From: Hydrogenophilales bacterium
GTDB lineage: Bacteria; Pseudomonadota; Gammaproteobacteria; Burkholderiales; Thiobacillaceae
Length of the DNA stretch: 64,000 bases
Direction of reading: 5' to 3'
Assembly (NCBI GenBank): GCA_016195805.1
Contig: JACPYT010000011.1
Coordinates: 148,937-212,936 of the forward strand
Shown here: positions 1 to 8,321 of the stretch, piece after piece
Position numbering within the stretch: position 1 is the first letter of the stretch
Layout: every line of letters starts with the position of its first letter
The notes under the pieces: model-generated
The model's database searches: none
What the model saw: the letters and a program-made list of their open reading frames with translations, nothing else
What the model was told of the DNA's origin: nothing
Program-made: the position numbers and the translations under genes

Positions 1-879
1 GCCCCACACTACCCAGGCCGACTCCACCCCCCAGGCGATCAGCAAAAAGCGCAGCACCGCCAGCGCGAAGCTCGCCAGAATCAGCTTGCGGGGGGTCACC
101 CTGGCGAAGATGCGCGGAATGACCAGGAAAATCCCGATCTCGCACAGCACGCCGAGCGCCCACAGCCAGCCGACAGTGGATTTGTCGTAGCCGTGGTCGA
201 CCAGATAGATCGAGTAGAAAGTGTAGTAGGGCCCGTGCGTCACCGCCATCAGCAGGCAGGCGGCCAGCAGCGAGGCCACCTCGGGCCGCTTCAGCACCTC
301 CCAAACCGGGATGTGATCGCTGGCGTGCGGCAGGATCTCGGCCTCGGGAATCACTCGCGCGAACGCCACGATGCCCAGCATCACCGCCAGCACCGCCCAC
401 GGCAGCCAGCCGATTGCCACATGGTCGAAGGCATAGCCCAGCCCCACCACCATCAGGATGAAGCCGATCGAGCCCCACAGGCGGATGCGGCCGTAGGCGT
501 CGGTGCGCTCGCCCAGGTGCGACAAGGTCATCGCTTCGACCAGCGGCAGCGACGCGCTCCAGAAGAAGCTCAACGCAGCCATCACCGCGAACAGCCACCA
601 GAAGCCGCTGCCGAAGAACACCCCGACGAATGCCAGCACGCTGCCAAGCGCCGCGATCTGCACAATGGGGGTGCGGCGGCCGCTGCGGTCGGCGATGTGC
701 CCCCAGATGTTGGGCGCGAAGATCCGCATCACCTGCAGCAGCGACATCAGTACGCCGATTTCGAAGGCGTTGAACGCCAGCGAGCGCAGATACAGCCCCC
801 AGAACGGCGACATCGCGCCGACGAAGGCGAAATAAAAGAAGTAAAAACCGGACAGACGCCAGTAGGGGAGATTGGGCAT
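1..879 (-). CDS. MFS transporter, HcaT/MFS_1-like (C-terminus beyond window)
   Basis: Inner-membrane major facilitator transporter. The reading frame opens at ATG 877-879 and runs 293 codons without a stop to base 1, so the C-terminal part is missing only because the window ends. The protein starts MPNLPYWRLSGFYFFYFAF and shows at least eight hydrophobic spans. The MFS loop 2-3 signature appears as GHIADRSGRRTPIV near residue 60, followed by a second half beginning near IPVWEVLKRPEVASL. This layout resembles the MFS_1_like/HcaT group (phenylpropionate and nucleoside transporters). Substrate cannot be read from the sequence. It is alone on this strand; the nearest gene, dodecin, starts 360 bases away on the same strand. 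A long frame on the opposite strand is its GC-driven shadow. Confidence 0.85.
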   Translation of the reverse strand, partial: MPNLPYWRLSGFYFFYFAFVGAMSPFWGLYLRSLAFNAFEIGVLMSLLQVMRIFAPNIWGHIADRSGRRTPIVQIAALGSVLAFVGVFFGSGFWWLFAVMAALSFFWSASLPLVEAMTLSHLGERTDAYGRIRLWGSIGFILMVVGLGYAFDHVAIGWLPWAVLAVMLGIVAFARVIPEAEILPHASDHIPVWEVLKRPEVASLLAACLLMAVTHGPYYTFYSIYLVDHGYDKSTVGWLWALGVLCEIGIFLVIPRIFARVTPRKLILASFALAVLRFLLIAWGVESAWVVWG

Positions 880-1039
880 GAACTCGGATTGCCGCGCGCG
901 GCCAAAACGCAGCGCGCATTATGGGGCCTGTGCCGCGCAGCCGAAAGCGACAGACACGCGCTATCACGGCATCGGCTGCAAGCAGCCCATGCACACGACA
1001 GCCGTGGTCCGATTTCCCGGAGAACGCCTGCGGAACGGC

Positions 1040-1240
1040 TTACTTCAGAATGAAGGTCAGCTTCATCCTGACTTCATATTCGGCAATCTTGCCTTTCTTC
1101 ACCTTCACGCTCTGATCCATCACCCATGCGCCCGTGATGTTTTCCAGCGTCTCGGCCGCCTTCGCGATGCCCTGCCTGATCGCGTCGTCGAATCCCTTCG
1201 CGGAAGTCGCCGTGACTTCGATGGTTTTTGCGATGCTCAT
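1040..1240 (-). CDS. Dodecin (flavin-binding dodecamer protein)
   Basis: A 66-residue protein of the dodecin family, which forms hollow dodecamers that store or buffer flavins in the cytoplasm. The sequence has the family pattern: MSIAKTIEVTATS at the start, an amphipathic helix (FDDAIRQGIAKAAETL), then GAWVMDQSVKVKKG with the flavin-stacking Trp, and a final strand EYEVRMKLTFILK. I chose ATG 1238-1240 rather than the upstream in-frame start because GGGAGGG lies just before it at 1243-1251. The flavin reductase gene lies 87 bases upstream on the same strand, so a shared role in flavin handling is plausible but inferred. Confidence 0.93.
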   Translation of the reverse strand: MSIAKTIEVTATSAKGFDDAIRQGIAKAAETLENITGAWVMDQSVKVKKGKIAEYEVRMKLTFILK

Positions 1241-1327
1241 GACCACCCTCCCATTCAAAAAACCGACGGTGATCTCAGCCTATCAACTTGCGGCAGGATT
1301 CCAACTGCGAAATCAATCCTGCCCAGG

Positions 1328-1864
1328 CTATTTCATCGCCGAACGCAGCTTGACCGTCTCGCCGGCCACCGCGAACACGCCGTTGCCCCGATGATGCAGC
1401 GTCTGCGGTTTCCTGACCGCGGTGTCGACCCACGCCTGCACCACCTCGAGAACGAAGAAGTTGTAGCGGTTCACCAGCCGCGTATCGGCCACCCGGCACT
1501 CCAGGCTGGCATAGCACTCGGCGATCAGCGGGGCCTGCACCTGCGCGGCCTCGACCGGCGTCAGACCGAACTTCGCGAACTTGTCGACCGTGCGCCCGGA
1601 GCAGTTGCCTATGCCCACCACCTGCTTCGCCAGGTCCAGCGTCGGGACGTTGATCGCGCACTCCTTGGTTGCCCGCAGCGTGTCGAACGAGGCATTGCGT
1701 CCGCTGATCACGCAGCCGATCAGCGGCGGTTCGAATTCCATCATAGTGTGCCACGACATCGTCATGATGTTGGCGCGCCCCTTGCGGGCGGTCGTCACCA
1801 GCACCACCGGCCCCGGTTCCAGCAGGCCGTAGACATCGGAGAGGGGGTAGGACCGTTTTGCCAT
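1328..1864 (-). CDS. Flavin reductase-like domain protein (DIM6/NTAB family)
   Basis: A 178-residue FMN-binding split-barrel protein of the flavin-reductase-like family. Recognisable parts are PVVLVTTARKGRANIMTMSW near residues 18-40, the GCVISGRNASFDTLRATKEC segment, and the GIGNCSGRTVDKFAKFGLTPV stretch typical of the family near residue 90. Such proteins bind FMN and either reduce flavin with NAD(P)H or act as flavoprotein oxidoreductases; the substrate is unknown here. Dodecin follows on the same strand, suggesting a small flavin-related unit. A 17-base palindrome lies upstream at 1923-1939 in the divergent intergenic region. Confidence 0.88.
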   Translation of the reverse strand: MAKRSYPLSDVYGLLEPGPVVLVTTARKGRANIMTMSWHTMMEFEPPLIGCVISGRNASFDTLRATKECAINVPTLDLAKQVVGIGNCSGRTVDKFAKFGLTPVEAAQVQAPLIAECYASLECRVADTRLVNRYNFFVLEVVQAWVDTAVRKPQTLHHRGNGVFAVAGETVKLRSAMK

Positions 1865-1922
1865 GGCAGAGCTCCTTGCAGAACATGAACACTTTCAGCT
1901 TAGTCGGTCCACCTCCCTGTCA

Positions 1923-1939
1923 CAGACTGTCACAGTCTG
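1923..1939. promoter_or_regulatory. Operator-like palindrome in a divergent intergenic region
   Basis: CAGACTGT-C-ACAGTCTG is a perfect palindrome around a central C. It lies between the flavin reductase gene (minus strand, starts 1864) and the small secreted protein gene (plus strand, starts 2045). A partial direct repeat of CTGTCACAG begins just before it. Position and symmetry suit a dimeric regulator site; the regulator is unknown. Confidence 0.4.
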
Positions 1940-2044
1940 GAACGGCCTCGACACAACCCGGCCACACGCCCTGCCTACCATGCACTCACCCCATGCAAGC
2001 GATCGACCTGCACGGGGGAATCTCAAACTGAATAGGAGTGACTC

Positions 2045-2326
2045 ATGAAGCAAACCGCACACGCTCTGATCCTTGGTTCCCTGGCTGCCGTTTTCTCGGT
2101 ATCCGCGCTGGCCGACCACAACAGCCCCATGGGCGCCGGCTGGGCCAACATGCCGAATGACATCCACAACCTCCAGATCGAGGACGATCTGAGTGGAACC
2201 GAGTTCAGCGATGTCGTGCGCCAAGGCGCCGGCGCCGACACGGTCAACCGCTATCTGGACAGCACCACCACCCTGCAATCGGGCTCGGGCAGCGCTGCCA
2301 CCACAAGCGGCGGCAGTCGCCGCTGA
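2045..2326 (+). CDS. Small secreted protein of unknown function
   Basis: A 93-residue protein with a clear Sec signal peptide (MKQTAHALILGSLAAVFSVSALA, cleavage expected after ALA) and a short mature part rich in Asp, Gly, Ser and Thr. No family recognised. The start is supported by TAGGAG at 2033-2038. The gene is followed at once by a strong rho-independent terminator at 2363-2395, so it is probably monocistronic. Its C-terminal half is low in complexity (STTTLQSGSGSAATTSGGS). A second small secreted protein with a similar composition is at 29722-30081, but I see no real alignment between them. Confidence 0.75.
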   Translation: MKQTAHALILGSLAAVFSVSALADHNSPMGAGWANMPNDIHNLQIEDDLSGTEFSDVVRQGAGADTVNRYLDSTTTLQSGSGSAATTSGGSRR

Positions 2327-2362
2327 TCGGGCTGGGGCGCTGACGCCCCGCAGCCCGGCCAC

Positions 2363-2395
2363 AAGACCGTCGCTCCCCGGGGCACGGTCTTTTTT
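2363..2395 (+). terminator. Rho-independent terminator after the small secreted protein
   Basis: The stem AAGACCGT (2363-2370) pairs with ACGGTCTT (2384-2391) and runs into TTTTTT. It sits 36 bases after the stop codon of the gene ending at 2326. Confidence 0.85.
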
Positions 2396-2564
2396 ATGCC
2401 CCTTGCGTTCGCCCTATCCACTCTGATTTCGCCCATGCCTGTGCCATCGCCATTGCGAAAGACGGCACGGACCCACCCTGCCCAACTGGCAAACGCGTCT
2501 TGTATACGGAAGAGACCTGGCCTAGTTTTAATAGAGTCCTTGCAAGAATCTGAAGGAGATCACC

Positions 2565-2936
2565 ATGCTGCACGTTTCAACCGATATCAACCAGCTCATC
2601 CGTGAGCCCGTAGACGATCCCGACTTTCCCGATGCCCCGCCGGAGTGGACGCGTGACGACGCAATGAACATCGCGCGAGAAGAAGGCCTGACACTCACGG
2701 AAGGCCACTGGAGCGTGGTTCGCGCCCTGCAGCATTACTACGCCCAGCATGCGGACGACACCGTCATCAACCTGCGTGATCTGCACGACGCCCTGGACGA
2801 ATGTTTCCACCAGCAAGGTGGTCTGAAATACCTGTACACCTTGTTTCCCGGCGGGCCCATCGCGCAAAGTTGCCGCATTGCCGGCCTCAAAGCGCCGTAC
2901 ATTGCCTCCGATCCCCACTTCGGCAGCGTGGCCTGA
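2565..2936 (+). CDS. DsrC/TusE-family protein lacking the penultimate cysteine
   Basis: A 123-residue member of the DsrC/TusE family, small cytoplasmic proteins that carry sulfur on a C-terminal Cys arm. The fold signature is clear: DPDFPDAPPEWTRDDAMNIA, then LTLTEGHWSVVRALQHYYAQ, then GGLKYLYTLFPGGPIAQSCRIAGL. Cys103 matches the upstream arm cysteine (CysB) of DsrC. The position eleven residues later, normally the essential CysA near the end, is Ala114, and the chain continues nine residues further (SDPHFGSVA). So it is neither a standard DsrC nor a TusE. A regulatory or accessory role, as proposed for Rsp-type homologues, is more likely than persulfide transfer. AAGGAG precedes the start. 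No dsr genes adjoin it. Confidence 0.88.
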   Translation: MLHVSTDINQLIREPVDDPDFPDAPPEWTRDDAMNIAREEGLTLTEGHWSVVRALQHYYAQHADDTVINLRDLHDALDECFHQQGGLKYLYTLFPGGPIAQSCRIAGLKAPYIASDPHFGSVA

Positions 2937-3281
2937 CGGCTTTATGGCAGCAAGCGGTCACCGCGCCCGCTTGAGGAAACGGCCGGACACCCGGAAGGTC
3001 CTTCGTGAGCCTCCGGAACGCGTACCGCGCACCTGTGCAGGTGCCCCCTTATCCGAGGGTCAACGTTCTAACGATTTGCAGCCCGGCGACTGAAAATCTA
3101 TCCGCCGTACCGCAGGAACCATGGCTTTCTCGCCAAAGTGCCACTCAGGCGCTCGATCAGCGACGCGGGGAGAGTGCGCCTGATCATCCCCAAGTGCTTG
3201 ATCAAATATACAAATCGTCACATACTTGACCCTACAAGCGGCTGGGGTTCCCCCCGCCCTGCTCAACCCTTTGCCTGATAT
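2937..3281. other. Intergenic stretch, no gene seen
   Basis: 345 bases between the DsrC-like gene and the GGDEF gene. The only structure I see is a short inverted repeat, GCACCTG (3029-3035) with CAGGTGC (3038-3044). The AT-rich patch around 3200-3235 could hold the promoter of the downstream operon, but I see no convincing -35/-10 pair. Confidence 0.5.
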
Positions 3282-4103
3282 TTGACGCCAGGTATAAAAA
3301 ACCACTCTGTGGCCTCCCTGTCCCCGCCTTCGCTGATCGACCTGCAGGATTTGCAGCTGGACGACGCGCGCGCGTTGCTGGAGCATGCGGGGCAGGACGG
3401 CAGCCAGGAAATGGGCGAGCCGCCGCTCGCCTACCTTCAGCGGGTCATCAATGGGCTGTGCGAGCTCTCGCTCAAGGACCCCCTGACCGGCCTGGGCAAC
3501 CGCAGGCATTTCATTGCGACGCTCGAACGCGCGATCGAGGTGGTGGCGCGGTCCGGGGAGTCGATTCTGTTGCTGCTGCTCGACATCGATCACTTCAAGA
3601 ACATCAACGACACCCATGGCCACCTGGCTGGCGACCAGGTGCTGCAAGCCGTCGCCGCCTGCCTGGCCAACTGCGTGCGTCCGATGGACACGGTCGTGCG
3701 CTATGGCGGCGAAGAGTTCGCGATGATCCTGCCCAACTGCCGGCCCAACTGCGGGCGTGTCGTGGCCGAACGCGTGCGCCGTGCGATCGAATCGCTGTCC
3801 ATCGCCGTGACGCCGCTGGTCAACTTGCAGGTCACGATCAGCATCGGCGGTGCCTACGCGCCGGAATGGGTGCGCTCCACCACCGACCTGTGGATCGAGC
3901 GCGCCGACCTGCAGCTCTATCGCGCCAAATCCGACGGACGCAACCAGGTGTTTCTCGACCTGCCCCATGAAATCTCGGTCAGTGCCGAGGAAAAAGGGCT
4001 GCTGTTCGGACATTTCGTCGTGGACCCCACTGCAGCGCCCAACAATACGCCCGTTGAAGGCCCCGACCCCGGGAGCACTTCCACCCATCGAGTAAATGCA
4101 TGA
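3282..4103 (+). CDS. Diguanylate cyclase (GGDEF domain)
   Basis: A 273-residue soluble GGDEF protein that should make c-di-GMP from two GTP. The N-terminal 60 residues have no recognised domain. The catalytic domain begins at DPLTGLGNRRHF (residues 66-77), continues through DIDHFKNINDTHGH, and carries an intact GGEEF active site at 142-146. An RxxD inhibitory site (RPMD, 133-136) lies five residues before it, so product inhibition is expected. The C-terminal 45 residues are unstructured-looking. The start is uncertain: TTG at 3282 or GTG at 3309, neither with a good Shine-Dalgarno. Its stop codon overlaps the next gene's start (ATGA), implying translational coupling to the MinD-like ATPase. 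Confidence 0.9.
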   Translation: MTPGIKNHSVASLSPPSLIDLQDLQLDDARALLEHAGQDGSQEMGEPPLAYLQRVINGLCELSLKDPLTGLGNRRHFIATLERAIEVVARSGESILLLLLDIDHFKNINDTHGHLAGDQVLQAVAACLANCVRPMDTVVRYGGEEFAMILPNCRPNCGRVVAERVRRAIESLSIAVTPLVNLQVTISIGGAYAPEWVRSTTDLWIERADLQLYRAKSDGRNQVFLDLPHEISVSAEEKGLLFGHFVVDPTAAPNNTPVEGPDPGSTSTHRVNA

Positions 4104-4936
4104 ACGATCTGCTCACCCCCATCTCCGAGAAGCAGGACACGGCCCAGCTTCCCTTGAAGCCGCTGGGCAAGGTCATCGCCGTCACCAGCGGCAAGGGCGG
4201 CGTCGGCAAAACTTTCGTCTCGGCCAATCTCGCCGCAGCGCTGGCCAAGCGCGGCCACAAGGTACTGGTACTCGACGCCGATCTCGGACTCGCCAATCTC
4301 GACGTGGTGCTCAATCTCTACCCTAAGATCACGCTGCATGACGTATTCACCGGCAAGGCCAGGCTGGAGGAGGCCATCCTCCCGGCGCCGGGCGGCTTTT
4401 CCGTGCTGCTGGCGGGATCCGGCATGGTCGAGTATTCGCGGCTCACCCCCGAAGTGCGCAACGAATTCCTGCGCATCATGAGCGGCCTGGTGCCGCATTA
4501 CGACATCGTGCTGCTGGACACCGGCGCCGGGATTTCAGATGTGGTGCTGTTTGCCGTCTCGCTCGCCTCCGAGGTCCTGATGGTCGCCACGCCCGAACCG
4601 ACCTCGCTGACCGACGCCTATGCCACCATCAAGGTGCTGGTGGGGCAACAGCAGCGACAGACCGTGCGCATGGTCGTCAACCAGACCGCCCGCGCGGGTG
4701 CGGGACTGCCGATCACCCATCAGCTGCAGCATGTGCTCGACCGTTTCGTGGTGACCGAACCCGGCCATCCCATCCGCCTGGTCCACATGGGCGACATTCC
4801 GGTCGATTCCGAAGTGCGTCAGGCGGTGATGCGGCGCCAGTTGCTGATGCAAACCTCGCCCGGCTGTCCGGCCGGACAGGCCATTTCGCAGCTCGCCACT
4901 CGGCTGGAACAAACCGTCATGCCCAAGCTGGCCTAG
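4100..4936 (+). CDS. MinD/FlhG-like P-loop ATPase
   Basis: A 278-residue ParA/MinD-superfamily ATPase. The deviant Walker A box GKGGVGKT is at residues 31-38, followed by the DADLGLANLDVVL block that in the family is most typical of FlhG/FleN (flagellar number control) and MinD. Walker B appears as YDIVLLDTGAGIS. It lacks an obvious N-terminal FlhF/FleQ-binding motif, and no flagellar genes lie nearby. It overlaps the preceding diguanylate cyclase by four bases and faces an HDOD gene, so a c-di-GMP-linked positioning or surface function is the contextual guess. The last residues (QTVMPKLA) lack a clear MinD membrane-targeting amphipathic helix. Confidence 0.85.
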   Translation: MNDLLTPISEKQDTAQLPLKPLGKVIAVTSGKGGVGKTFVSANLAAALAKRGHKVLVLDADLGLANLDVVLNLYPKITLHDVFTGKARLEEAILPAPGGFSVLLAGSGMVEYSRLTPEVRNEFLRIMSGLVPHYDIVLLDTGAGISDVVLFAVSLASEVLMVATPEPTSLTDAYATIKVLVGQQQRQTVRMVVNQTARAGAGLPITHQLQHVLDRFVVTEPGHPIRLVHMGDIPVDSEVRQAVMRRQLLMQTSPGCPAGQAISQLATRLEQTVMPKLA

Positions 4937-4962
4937 CCTGACAAGAAAACGGGCGCCTGGCC

Positions 4963-5790
4963 TCAACCGATTGCAGGACCGGCCTTAACCAGCGCCATCA
5001 CCTTGTTCGGATCCATGTGCAGCAGCGCGGCGATCTCGTGGAAATCGTCCGGCAGGGCCGCGTCATGCCAGCCATGTGCGGAATGCCGCGCCAGATTGAC
5101 CGCCAGCATGACGGTGCGTACCCGGGTCGACTGCGCCAATGCCGGGTCCATCAGGTTTCTCAACAATTCTGGCAGACGCCACGCCACGGTCAGCTGGCGT
5201 TGCAGATCGAGGCCGGCAAAACCCAGCACGAGTTTCTGCGCCTCGGCACTGCGCAGGGTGTGGTCGGTCGCCTGCAAACGCTGGATTTCGAGCATCCGCT
5301 CGGGGCTGAAGCACCACATCAGCATTTCGGAGACATGGGTGAGCAGTGCGGACACCTGCACTTCCTCCGCGTGCATGTCGTGCAGGCGCAATGCCCAGTC
5401 GAATGCGTAGTACGCCGAACGCTGCGCACGCCGGACGGTGTGCAGCAGATACACCAGCGCGGCGCGATGCTCCTGCAGCATCTCTTCCGCAATCGGCGTC
5501 GCCGGTACTTCGCGAAAAAACGTATCCAGGCCCATCATGAGCAGCGCCTGCTTCACGTCGACCAGTTCGTAGGTCTGATTGCGATGCTTGTGCGTCTGCA
5601 TGTAGCGCAGCAGCTTGACCGTCATCAGCGGATCGTCGGTCACCACGTCGGCAATACTGCGCGCGTTGAGCAGCGCCTCGTCATCGCGCAGGCGTGCCAG
5701 TTCGCGCGCCGTGTGCTTCAGCACGGGGATATCGGCCCGTCCCAAAAAAGCGAGCCAGTCAGTCAGGCTTCCGGGTTGCTGCGGCATCAT
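4963..5790 (-). CDS. HDOD-domain protein
   Basis: An HDOD-domain protein, a catalytically silent relative of HD phosphohydrolases usually tied to signalling. The domain starts with the usual FLGRADIPVLKHTARELARL, then SIADVVTDDPLMTVKLLRYM, and a region around VYLLHTVRRAQRSAYYAFDWALR with the MHAEEVQVSALLTHVSEMLMW helix. The upstream frame is longer, but AGGGAGG directly before the doublet ATGATG (5785-5790) makes a start there most likely. That gives about 275 residues. It is convergent with the GGDEF and MinD-like pair, with a 26-base gap. No metal-binding HD pair is visible. Confidence 0.85.
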   Translation of the reverse strand: MMPQQPGSLTDWLAFLGRADIPVLKHTARELARLRDDEALLNARSIADVVTDDPLMTVKLLRYMQTHKHRNQTYELVDVKQALLMMGLDTFFREVPATPIAEEMLQEHRAALVYLLHTVRRAQRSAYYAFDWALRLHDMHAEEVQVSALLTHVSEMLMWCFSPERMLEIQRLQATDHTLRSAEAQKLVLGFAGLDLQRQLTVAWRLPELLRNLMDPALAQSTRVRTVMLAVNLARHSAHGWHDAALPDDFHEIAALLHMDPNKVMALVKAGPAIG

Positions 5791-5960
5791 CCCTCCCTGT
5801 GGTCCGGCATGCATCCATCGTAGCGAGGCCGCCGAAAACACCCTGATCGGCAGGCGGGAACGCGTCCGCTTCCCTCGCATCAACAATTCGAAGCGTCCTT
5901 TAGGGTGTATCGGTGCCGCTCGCCATCACTTGAGGCATCGACGCCTTCCGGGGCTACCTT

Positions 5961-6617
5961 TCACAGAAGCGGCCTGAAGTAATGCACGCCGAATGCCGCC
6001 GCCTGCTCCAGCGTGTACAGGCTGTGGTTCCGCCAATCGCCCTTGTGCCATGCGGCGGCGGCGTCATCGTCTTTCAGAAATACCATCTCCGTACACAGGC
6101 TATGCGCGGCACCTTTGTCCGACGGCGTCTGCCAGCGCACGCCCACCCGTGTCGTGGCCGGCCACGCCTCGAGGATGCGTTCCCCGCACTGCCTGATCAC
6201 GATTGCATCGTCCGTCATCCGGCAATGCGAACGGACGTCCACCGCACAACCGAATAGGGGAGCGACCGCGAGCGCATCGAGTGCACACATGGCGTGAATC
6301 GAGTGCCCATTGACCGCGAGTGCATGCGGCGTGATCTCCGAGGTGACGGGATAGGCCCCGAGGATGTTCCGCCGGTCCACGGATAGCACGATGAGGTCGT
6401 CGTCTTCCAGCAGGGTGAGTGCCGCATCGACCTGCTGAGTCCCTACCCGAGCGGCAACTTCGGACCGATCAGGCGGCCGTCCGCGCGTGACCAGAAACGC
6501 GATCACCGCCCGGTGCAAGGCCTTGAGCGGCGGAGAATGCCGATCTTGCCGCGCCTTCAGCGGCAGCAGCCGATTCAGGCGCATAACGGATGAATCGACT
6601 GATTCGTTCCTGTCCAT
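5961..6617 (-). CDS. merB: Organomercurial lyase-like protein (MerB family)
   Basis: A 218-residue homologue of alkylmercury lyase MerB, which breaks the C-Hg bond of organomercurials. The N-terminal third is a winged-helix-like segment (LKALHRAVIAFLVTRGRPPDRSEVAARVG). All three catalytic residues of MerB seem present: Cys111 and Asp114 in HAMCALDAL, and Cys175 in AHSLCTEMVF. Between them, the family's VRSHCRMT match to the VSSHC block is visible. No merR, merT, merP or merA lies in the window, so the gene is solitary. Such stand-alone copies may act on other substrates or may depend on a distant MerA. Gene symbol is by homology only. Confidence 0.8.
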   Translation of the reverse strand: MDRNESVDSSVMRLNRLLPLKARQDRHSPPLKALHRAVIAFLVTRGRPPDRSEVAARVGTQQVDAALTLLEDDDLIVLSVDRRNILGAYPVTSEITPHALAVNGHSIHAMCALDALAVAPLFGCAVDVRSHCRMTDDAIVIRQCGERILEAWPATTRVGVRWQTPSDKGAAHSLCTEMVFLKDDDAAAAWHKGDWRNHSLYTLEQAAAFGVHYFRPLL

Positions 6618-6700
6618 GGTGTGTATGAAACGTAAAAACGCGGCACGGCCCCACTGCCGGATGGTTCGCCAACGACCCGACCCCGCTTCAGGCCGGCGGG

Positions 6701-6955
6701 CTATTTCAGGTTGCTGGACGAGAACAAGAGCACCTGGCCCGCAACAAAGTTCACATGGATGGAGCGTTTTTCATCGCCCCACTGGCAACTGCGCACGCCC
6801 ATCACATCGTCGCATCGATCGGGCGGCCCGATCAGGTGGGTGACCTCGTCGTACGGCATGCCCACGGTGATCTTGCTGTAGTTCTCCAGCGTGAGCTTGC
6901 TGCAGCCCAGCAGTGTCAACACCAGGCCCAGCAGCAAAACAGGCGTGATTTTCAT
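6701..6955 (-). CDS. Small lipoprotein, BamE/SmpA-like fold
   Basis: An 84-residue lipoprotein. The signal peptide MKITPVLLLGLVLTLLGC ends in a lipobox with the acylated Cys at position 18. The mature part, KLTLENYSKITVGMPYDEV followed by HLIGPPDRCDD, has the pattern of the SmpA/OmlA (BamE)-like or DUF3862 domain, in which a G-M-x-x-x-E-V turn precedes a LG-P motif. Function is not known; the fold often serves in outer-membrane lipoproteins. It lies 34 bases downstream of the ClC channel gene on the same strand and could be cotranscribed. Confidence 0.8.
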   Translation of the reverse strand: MKITPVLLLGLVLTLLGCSKLTLENYSKITVGMPYDEVTHLIGPPDRCDDVMGVRSCQWGDEKRSIHVNFVAGQVLLFSSSNLK

Positions 6956-6989
6956 GAAGACGCTCCAGGCAGGTTAAGGTTCCGGGTGC

Positions 6990-8321
6990 TTATGCAGCGG
7001 GCCGCACGCGCGCCAGATAGTTGGTCGCCAGGGCCTTGTACAGCGGCCTCGGACACACGACACGGGACACCGCGGTGGCCAGTAGCGTGGCCAGCATCAG
7101 CGGCACCACCATGGCATGGTTGTCGGTCATTTCCATCACGATGACAAAAGCGGTAATGGGCGCCTGGACCACGCCGGCAAAATAGGCCGCCATGCCGATC
7201 ACGATCAGCGCGCCTGCATCCGCCTGATTGACTAGGCCCGCCACGAACTGGCCGATACCCGCGCCGGCCGACAGGCTGGGGGCGAACAGCCCCCCTGGAA
7301 TGCCGCTGACGAACGACACCAGCGTCGCCAGTATTTTCCACACGCCGTACCCCGCCGAAACGCCTCCTGAACCTTCGATCAGATGCTTGGCCTCGACGTA
7401 GCCGCTGCCGAATACGGCGCCCCCGGAGGCGAGGCCGATCAGCGCCAGCGCCAGGCCGCACATGGCAGCGAACCCTACCGGATGCGTGCGCACGAATCCA
7501 CCCGCCCGTCCAGGCAGGCCGTGTGTCGAGAAGGCCAGCACCAGGCGGCTGAATCCGCCGCCCAGCAGGCCGCCTGCCAAGCCGCACAGCAATACGCCGA
7601 ACCAGCCGGACGCGTCATTGAGCGTGGCGCTGGTTGCGCCGAAATAGGTGTAGTTGCCCTGGACGTAGACAGCAGCCAGACCGGCAATGATGACTGCGGT
7701 GATGAGAATGCCGCTGGAGCGCTCCTCAAACGAGCGGGCCATCTCCTCGATGGCGAACACGACCCCCGCGAGCGGCGTGTTGAAGGCTGCCGCCACGCCT
7801 GCGCCGCCGCCGGCCACGATCAGGCCGCGCTCCATCAGGTGGCGCGGGAAACGGACCAGCCAGCGCAGGTTGTACAGCAGCGCAGCGCCTACCTGGACGG
7901 TGGGCCCCTCGCGGCCCACGCTGGCGCCGCCCGCCAGACCGACGCAGGTCAGCAGCATCTTGGCTGCGGCCAGGCGCAGGGACAGCACCGCATTACGATC
8001 ACCGTCTTCGGTCATGCGGAGGGCGGCAATCGTCTGCGGAATGCCGCTGCCTTCGGCCCCCTTGAAGTAGCGCTGGGTCAATGCGGCCACGCCCGCCAGG
8101 GCCAGGGGTGTGACCAGCAGGGGCAGCCAGGAGGAAACAGCCGCCATCCGTCTGAATAGTTCATGGGCATAATCGGCGCTCAGGGCAAACGCCGTAGCCG
8201 CCAGCCCCACGCCGATCGCCCCGCCCCAGAACAGCATGTGGCGCAGCCACAGCCGCAGCGAGAGCAGGCCGACGCGGTGGCGTTTCTGAACGTAGGGAAA
8301 GCGGGGACGGGGCCAAGCCAT
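6990..8321 (-). CDS. ClC-family chloride channel / H+-Cl- exchanger
   Basis: A 443-residue polytopic inner-membrane protein of the ClC family. The three selectivity-filter signatures are present: GSGIP (91-95), GREGP (136-140) and GIPGGLFAPS further on. Both exchanger glutamates match those of the E. coli protein: the gating Glu138 in GREGP, and Glu193 in NTPLAGVVFAIEEM. That favours a proton-coupled exchanger over a passive channel. There is no C-terminal CBS pair, so it is the short bacterial form. A role in acid tolerance or charge compensation is usual for the family. The small lipoprotein gene follows closely. Confidence 0.93.
   Translation of the reverse strand: MAWPRPRFPYVQKRHRVGLLSLRLWLRHMLFWGGAIGVGLAATAFALSADYAHELFRRMAAVSSWLPLLVTPLALAGVAALTQRYFKGAEGSGIPQTIAALRMTEDGDRNAVLSLRLAAAKMLLTCVGLAGGASVGREGPTVQVGAALLYNLRWLVRFPRHLMERGLIVAGGGAGVAAAFNTPLAGVVFAIEEMARSFEERSSGILITAVIIAGLAAVYVQGNYTYFGATSATLNDASGWFGVLLCGLAGGLLGGGFSRLVLAFSTHGLPGRAGGFVRTHPVGFAAMCGLALALIGLASGGAVFGSGYVEAKHLIEGSGGVSAGYGVWKILATLVSFVSGIPGGLFAPSLSAGAGIGQFVAGLVNQADAGALIVIGMAAYFAGVVQAPITAFVIVMEMTDNHAMVVPLMLATLLATAVSRVVCPRPLYKALATNYLARVRPAA

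Noticed and set aside
3200..3240. Possible promoter before the GGDEF gene
   Set aside because: AT-rich but no acceptable -35/-10 pair could be placed.
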